From the NCBI RefSeq assembly GCF_046546475.1, contig NZ_JBKGXS010000006.1, positions 256,970 through 320,969 on the forward strand: 64,000 bases of DNA, written 5' to 3'. The translations under genes were made by a program, and so were the position numbers. Under the pieces are notes generated by a model, which did no database searches, was not told the DNA's origin, and was given only the letters and a program-made list of their open reading frames with translations. Of this stretch, positions 1 through 7,825 are shown piece after piece. The DNA is from Pseudonocardia phyllosphaerae. GTDB lineage: Bacteria; Actinomycetota; Actinomycetes; Mycobacteriales; Pseudonocardiaceae. The first letter of the stretch is position 1. Each line of letters starts with the position of its first letter.

Positions 1-196
1 CCGCGGTCACCGACGGGATGTCCGGCCGGTGCGCATCCGGCGGGGGAGCCTCGTCGCCGTCCGACGTCCCGACACAGCCGGTCAGGAGCAGCGCGAGGGC
101 CGTGCCGCCGACCAGGCCACCTACCAGTGGCGTCGTGGTGCGCTGCTGTCCCGCAAGGCCTCTCGGCCGGGATCCGAACAACCGGGATCCGAACAC
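1..196 (-). CDS. lipoprotein, N-terminal part (runs off the window)
   Basis: Only the first 65 codons are in the window, so the function cannot be read. From a GTG at 196 the protein has a basic N-terminus, a hydrophobic stretch at about residues 23-38 and a lipobox LLTGC with the lipidated Cys at about 41, followed by an acidic Pro-rich linker. That is a type II signal peptide, so the mature protein should be membrane-anchored outside the cell. The start is chosen because an AGGAGG lies 8 bases upstream of the GTG; this start codon is not obvious from ATG scanning. Codons 2-5 and 7-10 both read FGSR because the DNA has a 15-bp tandem duplication (167-196). A start at the internal TTG (residue 6) is possible. 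Confidence 0.72.
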   Translation of the reverse strand, partial: MFGSRLFGSRPRGLAGQQRTTTPLVGGLVGGTALALLLTGCVGTSDGDEAPPPDAHRPDIPSVTA

Positions 197-319
197 CTGT
201 CGAGCCTCCTGCCCGGACCGCTCCCGGGAGCCGGTCTCGCCTGTGCCGCGGTCGCTCGGGCCGCGGCCGGAAGGGAAAGGACGCGGCGAACGTACCGGAG
301 CCTCCCTCGGCCGGGCCGT

Positions 320-356
320 CACACGCGCCGGAGGAAGGCACACGCGCCGGAGGAAG
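320..356. repeat. two 18-bp direct repeats, period 19
   Basis: Two identical 18-bp copies (cacacgcgccggaggaag at 320-337 and 339-356) lie in the gap between the lipoprotein start and the thioesterase stop. No gene is visible in 197-391. This is one of three different short tandem repeats in the first 500 bases. Confidence 0.8.
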
Positions 357-391
357 CCGGTGCGGTGCGCAACCGGACCGCGTGGACCCGC

Positions 392-904
392 TCAGCCCTC
401 TTGCGGCGGACGGTCGCCCTCCTGGGAAGGACGGTCGCCCTCCTGGGAAGGACGGTCGCCCTCCTGGGAAGGAAGATCGCCCTCCTGGGAAGGAAGGTCA
501 CGGTGCACGCAGGTGAGCTTGGCGGTGCAGACCCGGCGTCCCTCGTCGTCGACGAGGACGATCTCGCTGGTGGAGGTGGTCCGGCCGACGTGCACCGGGC
601 GGGCGGTGCCGGTGACGTACCCGCTTGTCGCGGAGCGGTGGTGGGTGCAGCCGAGCTCGAGGCCGACCGGCAGCTTGCCCGGCATGACGTGCAGCGCGGA
701 GAGCATCGAGCCGAGGGTCTCGGCGAGCACACCGCTCGCGCCGCCGTGCAGCAGGCCGTAGGGCTGACGGTTCCCGGCCACCGGGATCCGGCCGACGACG
801 GCGTCCGGAGTGGCGGAGAGGATCTCCATCCCCATGCGGTCGCCGAGCTGCTCGGCGGCGTACTCGGGCGGGGCCTGGGGGAGCTGGCTGGCGTCGATCG
901 GCAC
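392..904 (-). CDS. PaaI-type hotdog thioesterase with a repeat tail
   Basis: This is a hotdog-fold acyl-CoA thioesterase of the PaaI/YdiI-like group, expected to hydrolyse acyl- or aroyl-CoA in the cytoplasm. The core has the helix motif YGLLHGG followed by ASGVLAET, where Glu is the usual catalytic position, and a late strand GTARPVHVGRTTSTSEI. The C-terminus after CVHR leaves the family pattern and becomes about five copies of a heptapeptide D-L/R-P-S-Q-E-G, coded by a 21-bp tandem repeat at 408-500. The start is placed at the GTG at 904 because a -10 hexamer TACGCT sits 7 bases upstream, which fits leaderless initiation. A GTG at 955 would add 17 residues without a clear ribosome site. The exact substrate is not readable. 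Confidence 0.85.
   Translation of the reverse strand: MPIDASQLPQAPPEYAAEQLGDRMGMEILSATPDAVVGRIPVAGNRQPYGLLHGGASGVLAETLGSMLSALHVMPGKLPVGLELGCTHHRSATSGYVTGTARPVHVGRTTSTSEIVLVDDEGRRVCTAKLTCVHRDLPSQEGDLPSQEGDRPSQEGDRPSQEGDRPPQEG
408..500 (-). repeat. 21-bp tandem repeat inside the thioesterase 3' end
   Basis: Copies at 408-428, 429-449 and 450-470 are identical; 471-491 has two changes and 492-503 is a fading partial copy. The unit is in frame and encodes D-x-P-S-Q-E-G, making a hydrophilic low-complexity tail. The loss of identity toward the gene body suggests recent expansion at the 3' side. Confidence 0.92.
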
Positions 905-911
905 GGCCCGG

Positions 912-917
912 AGCGTA
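912..917 (-). promoter_or_regulatory. -10 element (TACGCT) of thioesterase gene
   Basis: TACGCT read on the minus strand lies 7 bases before the GTG at 904, placing the transcript start at or next to the start codon. This is the spacing of leaderless actinobacterial mRNAs. No good -35 was recognised. Confidence 0.45.
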
Positions 918-1039
918 GCCCGTCCGCCGGTACCGTCGGTGACGTCGGCGACCACGACGGCGGTCCGGCTTGCCCGGATTCACGGCTTATGCATGATCGT
1001 GGATGAGAGACCGACCGATCTGTGGAGGCATCGGAAGAC

Positions 1040-1660
1040 ATGGCCCAGAACGACGACGCACGTCCCACCGCCGACGAGGCCTGGACCCTGCTGCAGAAGG
1101 GCAACGGCCGCTGGGCGCGCGGGGAGACCGAGGGCCCGCACCGCTCCACCGATGTCCGTGCCTCGCTGGTCGACGGGCAGGAGCCCGTCGCGATGGTGCT
1201 GTCCTGCTCGGACTCCCGGGTGCCGGCGGAGCTGGTGTTCGACCAGGGTCTCGGTGACCTGTTCGTCGTCCGCACCGCCGGCCAGGCCGTCGACGACGCC
1301 GTGCTCGGCTCGCTGGCCTTCGGTGCCGGTCCGCTGGGCATCCCGCTGCTGGTGGTGCTCGGGCACTCCCGCTGCGGTGCGGTGAAGGCCGCGGTGTCGG
1401 TGGCCTCCGGCGGGGCCGCACCGACGCCGTCGACCCTGGGCTCGCTGGTCGCCGACATCGTCCCGGTCTGCGAGGGCGGCGGGGCCGAGGCCAACGCCGA
1501 CCCGAACGCCGACGTCGCCGCCGGGGTGGACGCCAACGTCCGCCGGGTGGTCGCCCAGCTGACCGCGAGCCCGTCGCTGGCGGGGGCGGTGTGCTCCGGG
1601 CGACTGCGGGTCGTCGGGGCGCGCTACGACCTGGAGACCGGCGAGGTCGTCGAGGTCTGA
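1040..1660 (+). CDS. beta-class carbonic anhydrase
   Basis: This enzyme interconverts CO2 and bicarbonate in the cytoplasm. All zinc-site residues of the beta class are present: CSDSR (Cys56, with the Asp58-Arg60 dyad) and GHSRCG (His109, Cys112), using the ATG at 1040 as residue 1. At 206 residues it is of normal length for the family. The frame also has a GTG at 1022, but the ATG has GGAAG just in front and leaves a typical N-terminus ending in the NxRW motif. It stands alone, divergent from the thioesterase, so context adds little about its role beyond general bicarbonate supply. Confidence 0.92.
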   Translation: MAQNDDARPTADEAWTLLQKGNGRWARGETEGPHRSTDVRASLVDGQEPVAMVLSCSDSRVPAELVFDQGLGDLFVVRTAGQAVDDAVLGSLAFGAGPLGIPLLVVLGHSRCGAVKAAVSVASGGAAPTPSTLGSLVADIVPVCEGGGAEANADPNADVAAGVDANVRRVVAQLTASPSLAGAVCSGRLRVVGARYDLETGEVVEV

Positions 1661-1764
1661 GGCCGGGGAAGCCCTAGGCCTGCCTGCCGTGACCCGGTGG
1701 CCCGGCTCCGCGCGGGCGGGAGCCGCCGGGTCGGGGCCGCCGGAGGATCAGGACGGGCGCGGGG

Positions 1765-2625
1765 TCACGAGGACCGCCGGGTCACGAAGATCGCCGTGCC
1801 GGGCATCAGCTCGCCGCGCAGCCGCGACCACTGGCCCCAGACCCCGTCGTGGGTCTCCGGCCACTCCGGCTCGACGAGGTCCTCCAGCACCAGCCCGGCG
1901 GCGACGACGTCGCGGATCCGGTCGCCCAGCGTGCGGTGGTGCTCGACGTAGGTGGCCCGCCCGGCGTCGTCGACCTCCAGGTACGGGGTCCGGTCGAAGT
2001 AGGACTGGTTGACCGTCAGCCCGGCCGGGCCCGGGTCGTCGGGGAACGCCCAGCGGATCGGGTGGTTCACCGCGAACACCCAGCGCCCGCCCGGGCGCAG
2101 CACCCGGTGCACCTCGCGCATCGCCCGCCGCGGGTCGGCCACGAACGGGATCGCGCCGAACGCGGAGCAGGCCAGGTCGAAGGAGCCGTCGGCGAAGGGC
2201 AGGTGCTCCGCGCCCGCCTGGATCAGCGGGACGTCGATCCCGGTCGAGGCGTTCAGCGCGGCCGCGTGGCGCAGCATCCCGCCGGAGACGTCGAGCGCCA
2301 CCGGGTGCGCGCCCTCCCGGGCCAGCCAGCGGGAGCACGGCGCGGAGCCGGCTCCGACCTCCAGTACCCGCTTGCCGGTGAGCGACCCGGGCGGGCCGAG
2401 CAGCCGGGCGTCGCCCTCGTGCAGCCGCTCGGGGCACCAGACGAACTCGGCGTCACCGATGTCGGCGCCGTGCTCGGCCAGGTAGTCCTCGGCGTCGGCG
2501 TCCCACCAGCGGCGGCCCGCGGCCTCGGACTCGGCGCTGCCGACGGCGCGCCGCGCGACCCCCGCGGTGCCGACGACCGTCTCCGCGCGGGCACCGGGGC
2601 CGGCACTGTGATCAGGTGCGGTCAT
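1765..2625 (-). CDS. class I SAM-dependent methyltransferase
   Basis: A methyltransferase of the UbiE/type 11 group, 286 residues. The SAM-binding motif I reads VLEVGAGSAPCSRWLA, followed by the acidic end of strand 2 (VALDVSGGML), motif II region LPFADGSFDLACSAFGAIPF, and motif III RVLRPGGRWVFA. The substrate cannot be told from sequence. A longer open frame exists upstream to 2958, but the first 111 codons look non-coding; the ATG at 2625 gives a hydrophilic N-terminus of about 45 residues before the WWD region seen in actinobacterial relatives. It is divergent from rpsA; the 349-base gap between them must hold both promoters. Confidence 0.85.
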   Translation of the reverse strand: MTAPDHSAGPGARAETVVGTAGVARRAVGSAESEAAGRRWWDADAEDYLAEHGADIGDAEFVWCPERLHEGDARLLGPPGSLTGKRVLEVGAGSAPCSRWLAREGAHPVALDVSGGMLRHAAALNASTGIDVPLIQAGAEHLPFADGSFDLACSAFGAIPFVADPRRAMREVHRVLRPGGRWVFAVNHPIRWAFPDDPGPAGLTVNQSYFDRTPYLEVDDAGRATYVEHHRTLGDRIRDVVAAGLVLEDLVEPEWPETHDGVWGQWSRLRGELMPGTAIFVTRRSS

Positions 2626-2913
2626 GACCACCCGATCGTCGCAGCGCGGGTGGTCCCGCCGCTCAGCGGACCCGCATTGCCCCGCTGTTCCGGGGCCGCG
2701 TAGCATCCCCGTCGTTACCGTGGTCAACGTGGCGGACAACCGCCCGGCGCCACTCCAGCGCCGGTTCGCGACCGCCCGTCGCACCGAGGAGCTCCACGGC
2801 TGCGCGCCGTGACCGTTCCGACCGTGCCCGGCCACGGGGAATCGAAGCCACACGGGTGGCCGCCGCGCGACGCGCGCGAGGTCACAGCTACACCGAACCA
2901 GATCCGGTGAGCG

Positions 2914-2941
2914 TTGCTGCAGCAGCGGGCGCCGGTACGAC
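2914..2941 (+). promoter_or_regulatory. candidate rpsA promoter in the 2626-2974 gap
   Basis: TTGCTG (2914-2919) and TACGAC (2936-2941) are spaced by 16 bases, about 35 bases upstream of the rpsA start. A GGAG lies before the ATG at 2975. The rest of the 349-base gap shows no gene. Moderate support only, since such hexamers are weakly defined in GC-rich DNA. Confidence 0.4.
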
Positions 2942-2974
2942 GAAGCCAGTACATCCATCGGAGCACCCCACTAC

Positions 2975-4489
2975 ATGTCCACCGACACCACCCAGTTCTC
3001 CACCGCCCCGACCCAGGTCGCGATCAACGACATCGGGTCGGAGGAGGACTTCCTCGCCGCCATCGACCAGACGATCAAGTACTTCAACGATGGCGACATC
3101 GTCGAGGGCACCATCGTCAAGGTCGACCGCGACGAGGTCCTGCTCGACATCGGCTACAAGACCGAGGGCGTCATCCCCTCGCGTGAGCTGTCGATCAAGC
3201 ACGACGTCGACCCCGCGGAGGTCGTCGAGGTCGGCGAGTTCGTCGAGGCCCTGGTTCTCCAGAAGGAGGACAAGGAAGGCCGTCTGATCCTGTCCAAGAA
3301 GCGCGCGCAGTACGAGCGCGCCTGGGGCACGATCGAGGCCCTCAAGGAGGCCGACGAGCCCGTCGAGGGCACGGTCATCGAGGTCGTCAAGGGCGGCCTC
3401 ATCCTGGACATCGGCCTCCGGGGCTTCCTCCCGGCGTCGCTGGTCGAGATGCGTCGCGTCCGCGACCTGCAGCCCTACGTGGGCCGCAAGATCGAGGCCA
3501 AGATCATCGAGCTGGACAAGAACCGCAACAACGTGGTCCTGTCCCGCCGCGCCTGGCTGGAGCAGACCCAGTCCGAGGTCCGCAGCGAGTTCCTCAACCA
3601 GCTGCAGCGCGGTCAGGTCCGCAAGGGCGTCGTGTCCTCGGTGGTCAACTTCGGTGCGTTCGTCGACCTGGGCGGTGTCGACGGCCTGGTGCACGTCTCC
3701 GAGCTGTCCTGGAAGCACATCGACCACCCGAGCGAGGTCGTCGAGGTCGGCCAGGAGGTCACCGTCGAGGTTCTCGACGTCGACCTGGACCGCGAGCGCG
3801 TCTCCCTGTCGCTGAAGGCGACGCAGGAGGACCCGTGGCGCCTGTACGCCCGGACCCACGCGATCGGCCAGATCGTCCCGGGCAAGGTCACCAAGCTCGT
3901 CCCGTTCGGCGCGTTCGTCCGCGTCGAGGAGGGCATCGAGGGCCTGGTCCACATCTCCGAGCTGGCCGAGCGCCACGTCGAGGTGCCCGAGCAGGTCGTC
4001 CAGGTGGGCGACGACTGCATGGTCAAGGTCATCGACATCGACCTCGACCGTCGCCGCATCTCGCTGTCGCTCAAGCAGGCCAACGAGGGCATGACGGTCG
4101 ACACCGAGTTCGACCCGACCCGCTACGGCATGGCCGCCGAGTACGACGACCAGGGGAACTACATCTACCCCGAGGGCTTCGACGTCGACACCGGCGACTG
4201 GAAGGAAGGCTTCGACGAGGCCCGCGCGGCCTGGGAGAAGCAGTACGCCGAGGCGCACGCCCGCTACGAGCAGCACATGGCCCAGATCCGCAAGGCCGCC
4301 GAGGCCGAGGCGGAGGGTGGCGACGACGTCGCGCCGGCCAACTACTCGTCGGGTGGCGGCGAGGAGCGTGCCGCGTCCACCGGTGGCGGCAACACCGCGC
4401 CGGCGGGTGCGCCGGCCGAGAGCGGTGGCTCGCTGGCCAGCGACGAGCAGCTCGCCGCCCTGCGCGAGAAGCTCTCCGGCGGGGCCTGA
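2975..4489 (+). CDS. rpsA: 30S ribosomal protein S1
   Basis: Ribosomal protein S1 helps load structured mRNAs on the 30S subunit. The 504-residue protein has four S1 (OB-fold) RNA-binding domains at roughly residues 38-110, 125-195, 210-283 and 297-370, with repeated signatures such as GAFVDLGG-VDGLVHVSELSW and GAFVRVEEGIEGLVHISELAE. Actinobacterial S1 has four domains rather than the six of E. coli, so the length is normal. After about residue 380 comes a charged helix rich in Glu and Ala, then a disordered Gly/Ala/Ser tail. It is a single-gene unit closed by a strong terminator. Confidence 0.98.
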   Translation: MSTDTTQFSTAPTQVAINDIGSEEDFLAAIDQTIKYFNDGDIVEGTIVKVDRDEVLLDIGYKTEGVIPSRELSIKHDVDPAEVVEVGEFVEALVLQKEDKEGRLILSKKRAQYERAWGTIEALKEADEPVEGTVIEVVKGGLILDIGLRGFLPASLVEMRRVRDLQPYVGRKIEAKIIELDKNRNNVVLSRRAWLEQTQSEVRSEFLNQLQRGQVRKGVVSSVVNFGAFVDLGGVDGLVHVSELSWKHIDHPSEVVEVGQEVTVEVLDVDLDRERVSLSLKATQEDPWRLYARTHAIGQIVPGKVTKLVPFGAFVRVEEGIEGLVHISELAERHVEVPEQVVQVGDDCMVKVIDIDLDRRRISLSLKQANEGMTVDTEFDPTRYGMAAEYDDQGNYIYPEGFDVDTGDWKEGFDEARAAWEKQYAEAHARYEQHMAQIRKAAEAEAEGGDDVAPANYSSGGGEERAASTGGGNTAPAGAPAESGGSLASDEQLAALREKLSGGA

Positions 4490-4531
4490 TCAGCCTCCAC
4501 CGGTCCACGTGACCGGGTAGCACGTCCGCAC

Positions 4532-4566
4532 CGGGCCCCGGTGACCCTCGTGGTCACCGGGGCCCG
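4532..4566 (+). terminator. rpsA terminator hairpin
   Basis: A perfect 15-bp stem (cgggccccggtgacc / ggtcaccggggcccg) closes a 5-base loop ctcgt, 43 bases after the rpsA stop. There is no long U-tract, as is common in high-GC actinobacteria. The remaining bases of the 303-base gap up to 4792 show only the next promoter. Confidence 0.9.
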
Positions 4567-4780
4567 CTGCTGTTCGCAGCCCGCCCGCACGGGGGCGTGG
4601 CGGGACCTACGCCTCTGGTGCGGCGGAGTCCGGAACCCGGTCACGGCGTGGCCACGGCCGGGTGAACGCCTCGAATCGTCGCTCGGCGTGTCGGAACGAA
4701 CGCGCCGCGTACAGATCACGTTTCGGCACCTTTGCTCCACGCCACGTCCGGTGAGCGTGCTTGTATCCGGGGTCGCCATC

Positions 4781-4786
4781 TAGATT
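4781..4786 (+). promoter_or_regulatory. -10 element (TAGATT), leaderless lipoprotein gene
   Basis: TAGATT ends 6 bases before the ATG at 4793, placing transcription start at the start codon. TTGTAT at 4761-4766 is a possible -35 but with a short 14-base spacer. Confidence 0.55.
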
Positions 4787-4792
4787 CGACAC

Positions 4793-5662
4793 ATGGCCGG
4801 CCCCGCCCGCCGGAGCTCATCCGGTGCGTCTCTGCAGTTCCCGCCGCACGCCCACGTCCCGGCGCAGCATTCGTCCCGGCAGGGCCGCCGGGGACGGGTT
4901 GCCCTGCTCGCCGGTCTCCTCGTCCTCGGCGGCGCCCTCAGCGGGTGCGCCGGGGCAGCCGGTGACGAGGGGGTCGCCGTGCCGACCTTCCCGTCGGCCG
5001 CACCCGGAGCGCCCGCGCCCGGCGCCGCGCCGCCGAAGATCGCGCTGCCGGACGACTGCGCCCAGCTGCTGCCGACCGAGACGGCCGGTGCGCTGTTCGG
5101 CCAGACCCTCGGCTCGGTGTCGTCGCAGACGGTGAGGGGCGTCGCCGAGCCCTCGGTGGACCGCACCGAGCGGACCGCGTGCACCTACCGGGCCGGCGGC
5201 CAGGACCAGATGACCGGCCGCGCGAAGAACACCGGGCCGGTGCTCTTCGAACTCAACATCGGACGCTACGGCTCCGCGAAGTCGGCGTCGACGCAGTGGC
5301 AGCTCAACGCGAACGCCGAGCGCGGTGACGCCACCGGGTCGAAGGACCTGAAGATCGGCGCCGTCCCGGCGGTGCTGATCGAGCGGCCCGACGAGACGAC
5401 GATGATCGCCGTCTACGGCGTCGACACCCTGACCTTCGTGCTGCCGGCGGAGGCGCCGGGCCAGACCCGGCCGGCGGGGCAGACCCTCGCCGACCTGGCG
5501 CAGCGGATCATCCCGGCGCTCACGCCGACCCAGCCACCGGGCAGCCGTCCGGCGGCCCCCGCACCGGCTCCGGCGGCCCCGGCCACGTCCGGTGCCGTGC
5601 AGTCCGGCGAGTCCGCCCCGCGCGCAGGCGCCCCCGAGGCGTCCGGCCCCGGGCCCACCTGA
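4793..5662 (+). CDS. lipoprotein resembling DUF3558-type proteins
   Basis: A predicted exported lipoprotein of 289 residues. A long basic N-region is followed by a hydrophobic segment (about 37-49) and the lipobox ALSGC with Cys52. A Pro/Ala linker precedes a globular domain containing DDCAQLLPTETAGALFGQ and a second Cys in TACTYR; this layout, an early DxC and a later CxY, recalls the actinobacterial DUF3558 lipoproteins, though I cannot confirm membership. The last 60 or so residues are a Pro/Ala-rich disordered tail. The function is unknown. The start codon is supported by the leaderless -10 at 4781. Confidence 0.75.
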   Translation: MAGPARRSSSGASLQFPPHAHVPAQHSSRQGRRGRVALLAGLLVLGGALSGCAGAAGDEGVAVPTFPSAAPGAPAPGAAPPKIALPDDCAQLLPTETAGALFGQTLGSVSSQTVRGVAEPSVDRTERTACTYRAGGQDQMTGRAKNTGPVLFELNIGRYGSAKSASTQWQLNANAERGDATGSKDLKIGAVPAVLIERPDETTMIAVYGVDTLTFVLPAEAPGQTRPAGQTLADLAQRIIPALTPTQPPGSRPAAPAPAPAAPATSGAVQSGESAPRAGAPEASGPGPT

Positions 5663-5738
5663 TCGGTCCGGTCGTCCCGGAGGCCCGGGGCCGCCCCGGG
5701 CGCTCCCGGCCCCGCCGGGCCGGTCGTCGCCCGGCGGC

Positions 5739-5744
5739 TACGGT
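5739..5744 (+). promoter_or_regulatory. -10 element (TACGGT) of coaE, leaderless
   Basis: TACGGT lies 6 bases upstream of the GTG at 5751, the same geometry as at several other genes here. It supports that GTG as the true coaE start. Confidence 0.5.
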
Positions 5745-5750
5745 GACCGG

Positions 5751-6875
5751 GTGCTGCGGACAGGGCTGACCGGCGGAATCGGGGCGGGCAAGTCGACAGT
5801 CGCGCGCCGGCTGGTGGAGCGGGGCGCGGTCCTGGTCGACTCCGATCTGATCGCCCGTGAGGTCGTCGCCGCCGGCAGCGCCGGGCTCGCCGCGGTCGTC
5901 GAGGCGTTCGGTGACGGCGTACTGACCCCCGGCGGTGAGCTGGACCGGCCCGCGCTGGCCCGGATCGTGTTCGCCGACGACACCGCCCGCCGCACCCTCG
6001 ACGGCATCGTCCACCCGCTCGTACGGGACCGGTCGGCGGAGCTGATCGCCGCCGCACCGGACGACGCGGTCGTCGTCCAGGACATCCCGCTGCTGGTCGA
6101 GGGCGGGATGGCGTCGTCGTTCCCGCTGGTCGTCGTCGTGGACGCCGACGCCGAGGAGCGCGTCCGGCGCCTGGTCGGCGCCCGCGGGATGGCCGAGGAG
6201 GACGCGCGCGCCCGGATCGCCGCCCAGGCCACCGATGCGCAGCGCCGCGCCGCCGCCGACGTGCTGCTGGACAACTCCGGTGACGAGGCCGGCACCCGGG
6301 CGCGGGTGGACGCGCTGTGGGACGAGCGGCTGGTGCCGTTCGAGGAGAACCTGCGCCGCGGTCGTCCGGCCCCGCCGCCGGCCCTGCACCTGGCCGAGCC
6401 GGACGACACCTGGACGGAGCAGGCGCAGCGCCTGGCCGGACGCGTCGCGGCCGCCGCGGGGGAGCGCGGCCGGGAGGTGACCCACATCGGCAGCACCGCC
6501 GTGCCGGGGCTCGTCGCCCGCGACGTCCTGGACCTGCAGCTGCTCGTCGGATCGGCCGACGACGCCGAGGCGGTCGCCGGGCCGCTGGCCGCGGCCGGCT
6601 TCCCCGCCGACCCGGACGCGGCGCCGGGTGACGGGACGATCCGGGTGCACCGCAACGCCGACCCGGGACGGCCCGCGGTGGTCGTCGTGCGGGAGCAGGG
6701 AGCCGCGGCCGCCCGCGCCGCCGTCGAGCTCCGGGACCGGCTGCGCACCGACCCGGAGCTGCGTGACGCCTACGCCGCACGGAAGCGGGCCGTGGTGACC
6801 CGATCCGGCGACGGGGCGGACGTGCGTAGTTACCGGGAGTGCACGACGACCTGGCGAGCTGCGGCGATCCGGTGA
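5751..6875 (+). CDS. coaE: dephospho-CoA kinase fused to a GrpB/UPF0157 domain
   Basis: Dephospho-CoA kinase catalyses the last step of coenzyme A synthesis, the ATP-dependent 3'-phosphorylation of dephospho-CoA. The N-terminal 200 residues carry the P-loop LTGGIGAGKSTVARRL at once after the start, the DSD motif (LVDSDLIAREV), and the conserved DIPLLVE segment. From about residue 205 a GrpB (UPF0157, nucleotidyltransferase-like) domain follows, with the family motif THIGSTAVPGL near residue 245. The same fusion is known in mycobacteria. The start is GTG at 5751 because the P-loop must lie at the N-terminus and a leaderless -10 precedes it. The frame is open further upstream but reads as low-complexity shadow. 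Confidence 0.95.
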   Translation: MLRTGLTGGIGAGKSTVARRLVERGAVLVDSDLIAREVVAAGSAGLAAVVEAFGDGVLTPGGELDRPALARIVFADDTARRTLDGIVHPLVRDRSAELIAAAPDDAVVVQDIPLLVEGGMASSFPLVVVVDADAEERVRRLVGARGMAEEDARARIAAQATDAQRRAAADVLLDNSGDEAGTRARVDALWDERLVPFEENLRRGRPAPPPALHLAEPDDTWTEQAQRLAGRVAAAAGERGREVTHIGSTAVPGLVARDVLDLQLLVGSADDAEAVAGPLAAAGFPADPDAAPGDGTIRVHRNADPGRPAVVVVREQGAAAARAAVELRDRLRTDPELRDAYAARKRAVVTRSGDGADVRSYRECTTTWRAAAIR

Positions 6876-6932
6876 GCGGACGTCGCCGGGATCACGCTCC
6901 GCGACGAACGCTCGTCGCGATCCACCCGCATC

Positions 6933-6960
6933 TGTAACGGCCCCCGCTCGTTGGTCGACA
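6933..6960 (+). promoter_or_regulatory. candidate ECF-type promoter upstream of the sigma factor
   Basis: TGTAAC (6933-6938) and TCGACA (6955-6960) are 16 bases apart in the 203-base gap before the ECF sigma gene. The -35 AAC core and the CGAC-like -10 resemble ECF-sigma promoters in general, so the gene may autoregulate. This is inference from pattern alone. Confidence 0.3.
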
Positions 6961-7078
6961 TGCGGAGGAGCGCCGGATTCGGGCGTTCCGCCGAGGAGGC
7001 AACCGGTGGGACCACCGGGCGCGCGGGCGACGGGCCCGCGACGACCCGGCCCGGCTACGGCGACGAGAGGACACGGGG

Positions 7079-7825
7079 TTGAGCACGGTGGCGCAGCGAC
7101 ACGGGGCGGACGGTGGAACCGACGCCCCCGCGCCCGCCGCGCAATACCTCCGTCCGGAGCAGCCCGGATACGGCGGGCCCCGGTACGCGGAGCCCGGCCC
7201 GGACGCCTGGACCGGCGGCGGCCACGACACGGGCGGCGACCCGATCAGCGGCGCGATGGTGCAGCAGCACCCGGTCACCCCGCACGACGTGACCCGTGCC
7301 GACTTCGGCGCCCACCTCGAGACGCACTACCCGCGCCTGGTCGCCCAGCTCTACGCGATCACGCTCGACCCGCAGGCCGCGCACGACGCCGTCCAGGACG
7401 CCTACTCGCGCGCCTGGCGTCGCTGGAGCGACCTGCGTTCCCGGCCCGCCGAGGGCCGTGAGGACGCTGCACTGGGCTGGGTCCGCCGGGTGGCGGTCAC
7501 CGGCTCGAAGCGGGGTCGGCTGGCCCGCGCGCTCGGCCTGCGTGGCCGCCGCGGGCCCGCCGCCCACGAGACCGACCCGCGCACGGGGGCCCTGCTGGAG
7601 GCGCTGGGACGCCTCGAGCCGGAGGACCGCCGGGCCGTGGTCCTGCACCACATGGCCGGGCTGCCGCTCGGGGCGATCGCGGAGTTCGAGCGTGTCCCGG
7701 AGCAGACCGTGCAGCACCGCCTCGCCGCGGGACGGGAGATCGTCACCGAGGGGATGGCCGGTGTGCTCGAGGAGATCGTCGGGCCGCCTCCGGGCTCCGC
7801 GACCGAGGGGGGACGGCACCGATGA
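7079..7825 (+). CDS. ECF sigma factor (SigE-like family)
   Basis: An extracytoplasmic-function sigma factor. Region 2 spans about residues 75-135 with HLETHYPRLVAQLYAITLD and AHDAVQDAYSRAWRRW; region 4 spans about residues 175-240, where LEPEDRRAVVLHHMAGLPL and the recognition helix AEFERVPEQTVQHRLA make the helix-turn-helix. The first 60 or so residues are a disordered Gly/Pro-rich extension, unusual for the family. The TTG at 7079 has GAGAGG in front; the first ATG, at 7256, would remove the extension. The next gene starts inside the stop codon (ATGA overlap), suggesting the partner regulates or depends on it. Confidence 0.85.
   Translation: MSTVAQRHGADGGTDAPAPAAQYLRPEQPGYGGPRYAEPGPDAWTGGGHDTGGDPISGAMVQQHPVTPHDVTRADFGAHLETHYPRLVAQLYAITLDPQAAHDAVQDAYSRAWRRWSDLRSRPAEGREDAALGWVRRVAVTGSKRGRLARALGLRGRRGPAAHETDPRTGALLEALGRLEPEDRRAVVLHHMAGLPLGAIAEFERVPEQTVQHRLAAGREIVTEGMAGVLEEIVGPPPGSATEGGRHR

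Noticed and set aside
408..500. Repeat array as a possible CRISPR
   Set aside because: The units are directly adjacent, in frame with the thioesterase and without spacers.
2888..4276. Minus-strand open frame of about 460 codons across rpsA
   Set aside because: It is the mirror of rpsA and reads as Leu/Asp/Val-rich repeats with no family motif.
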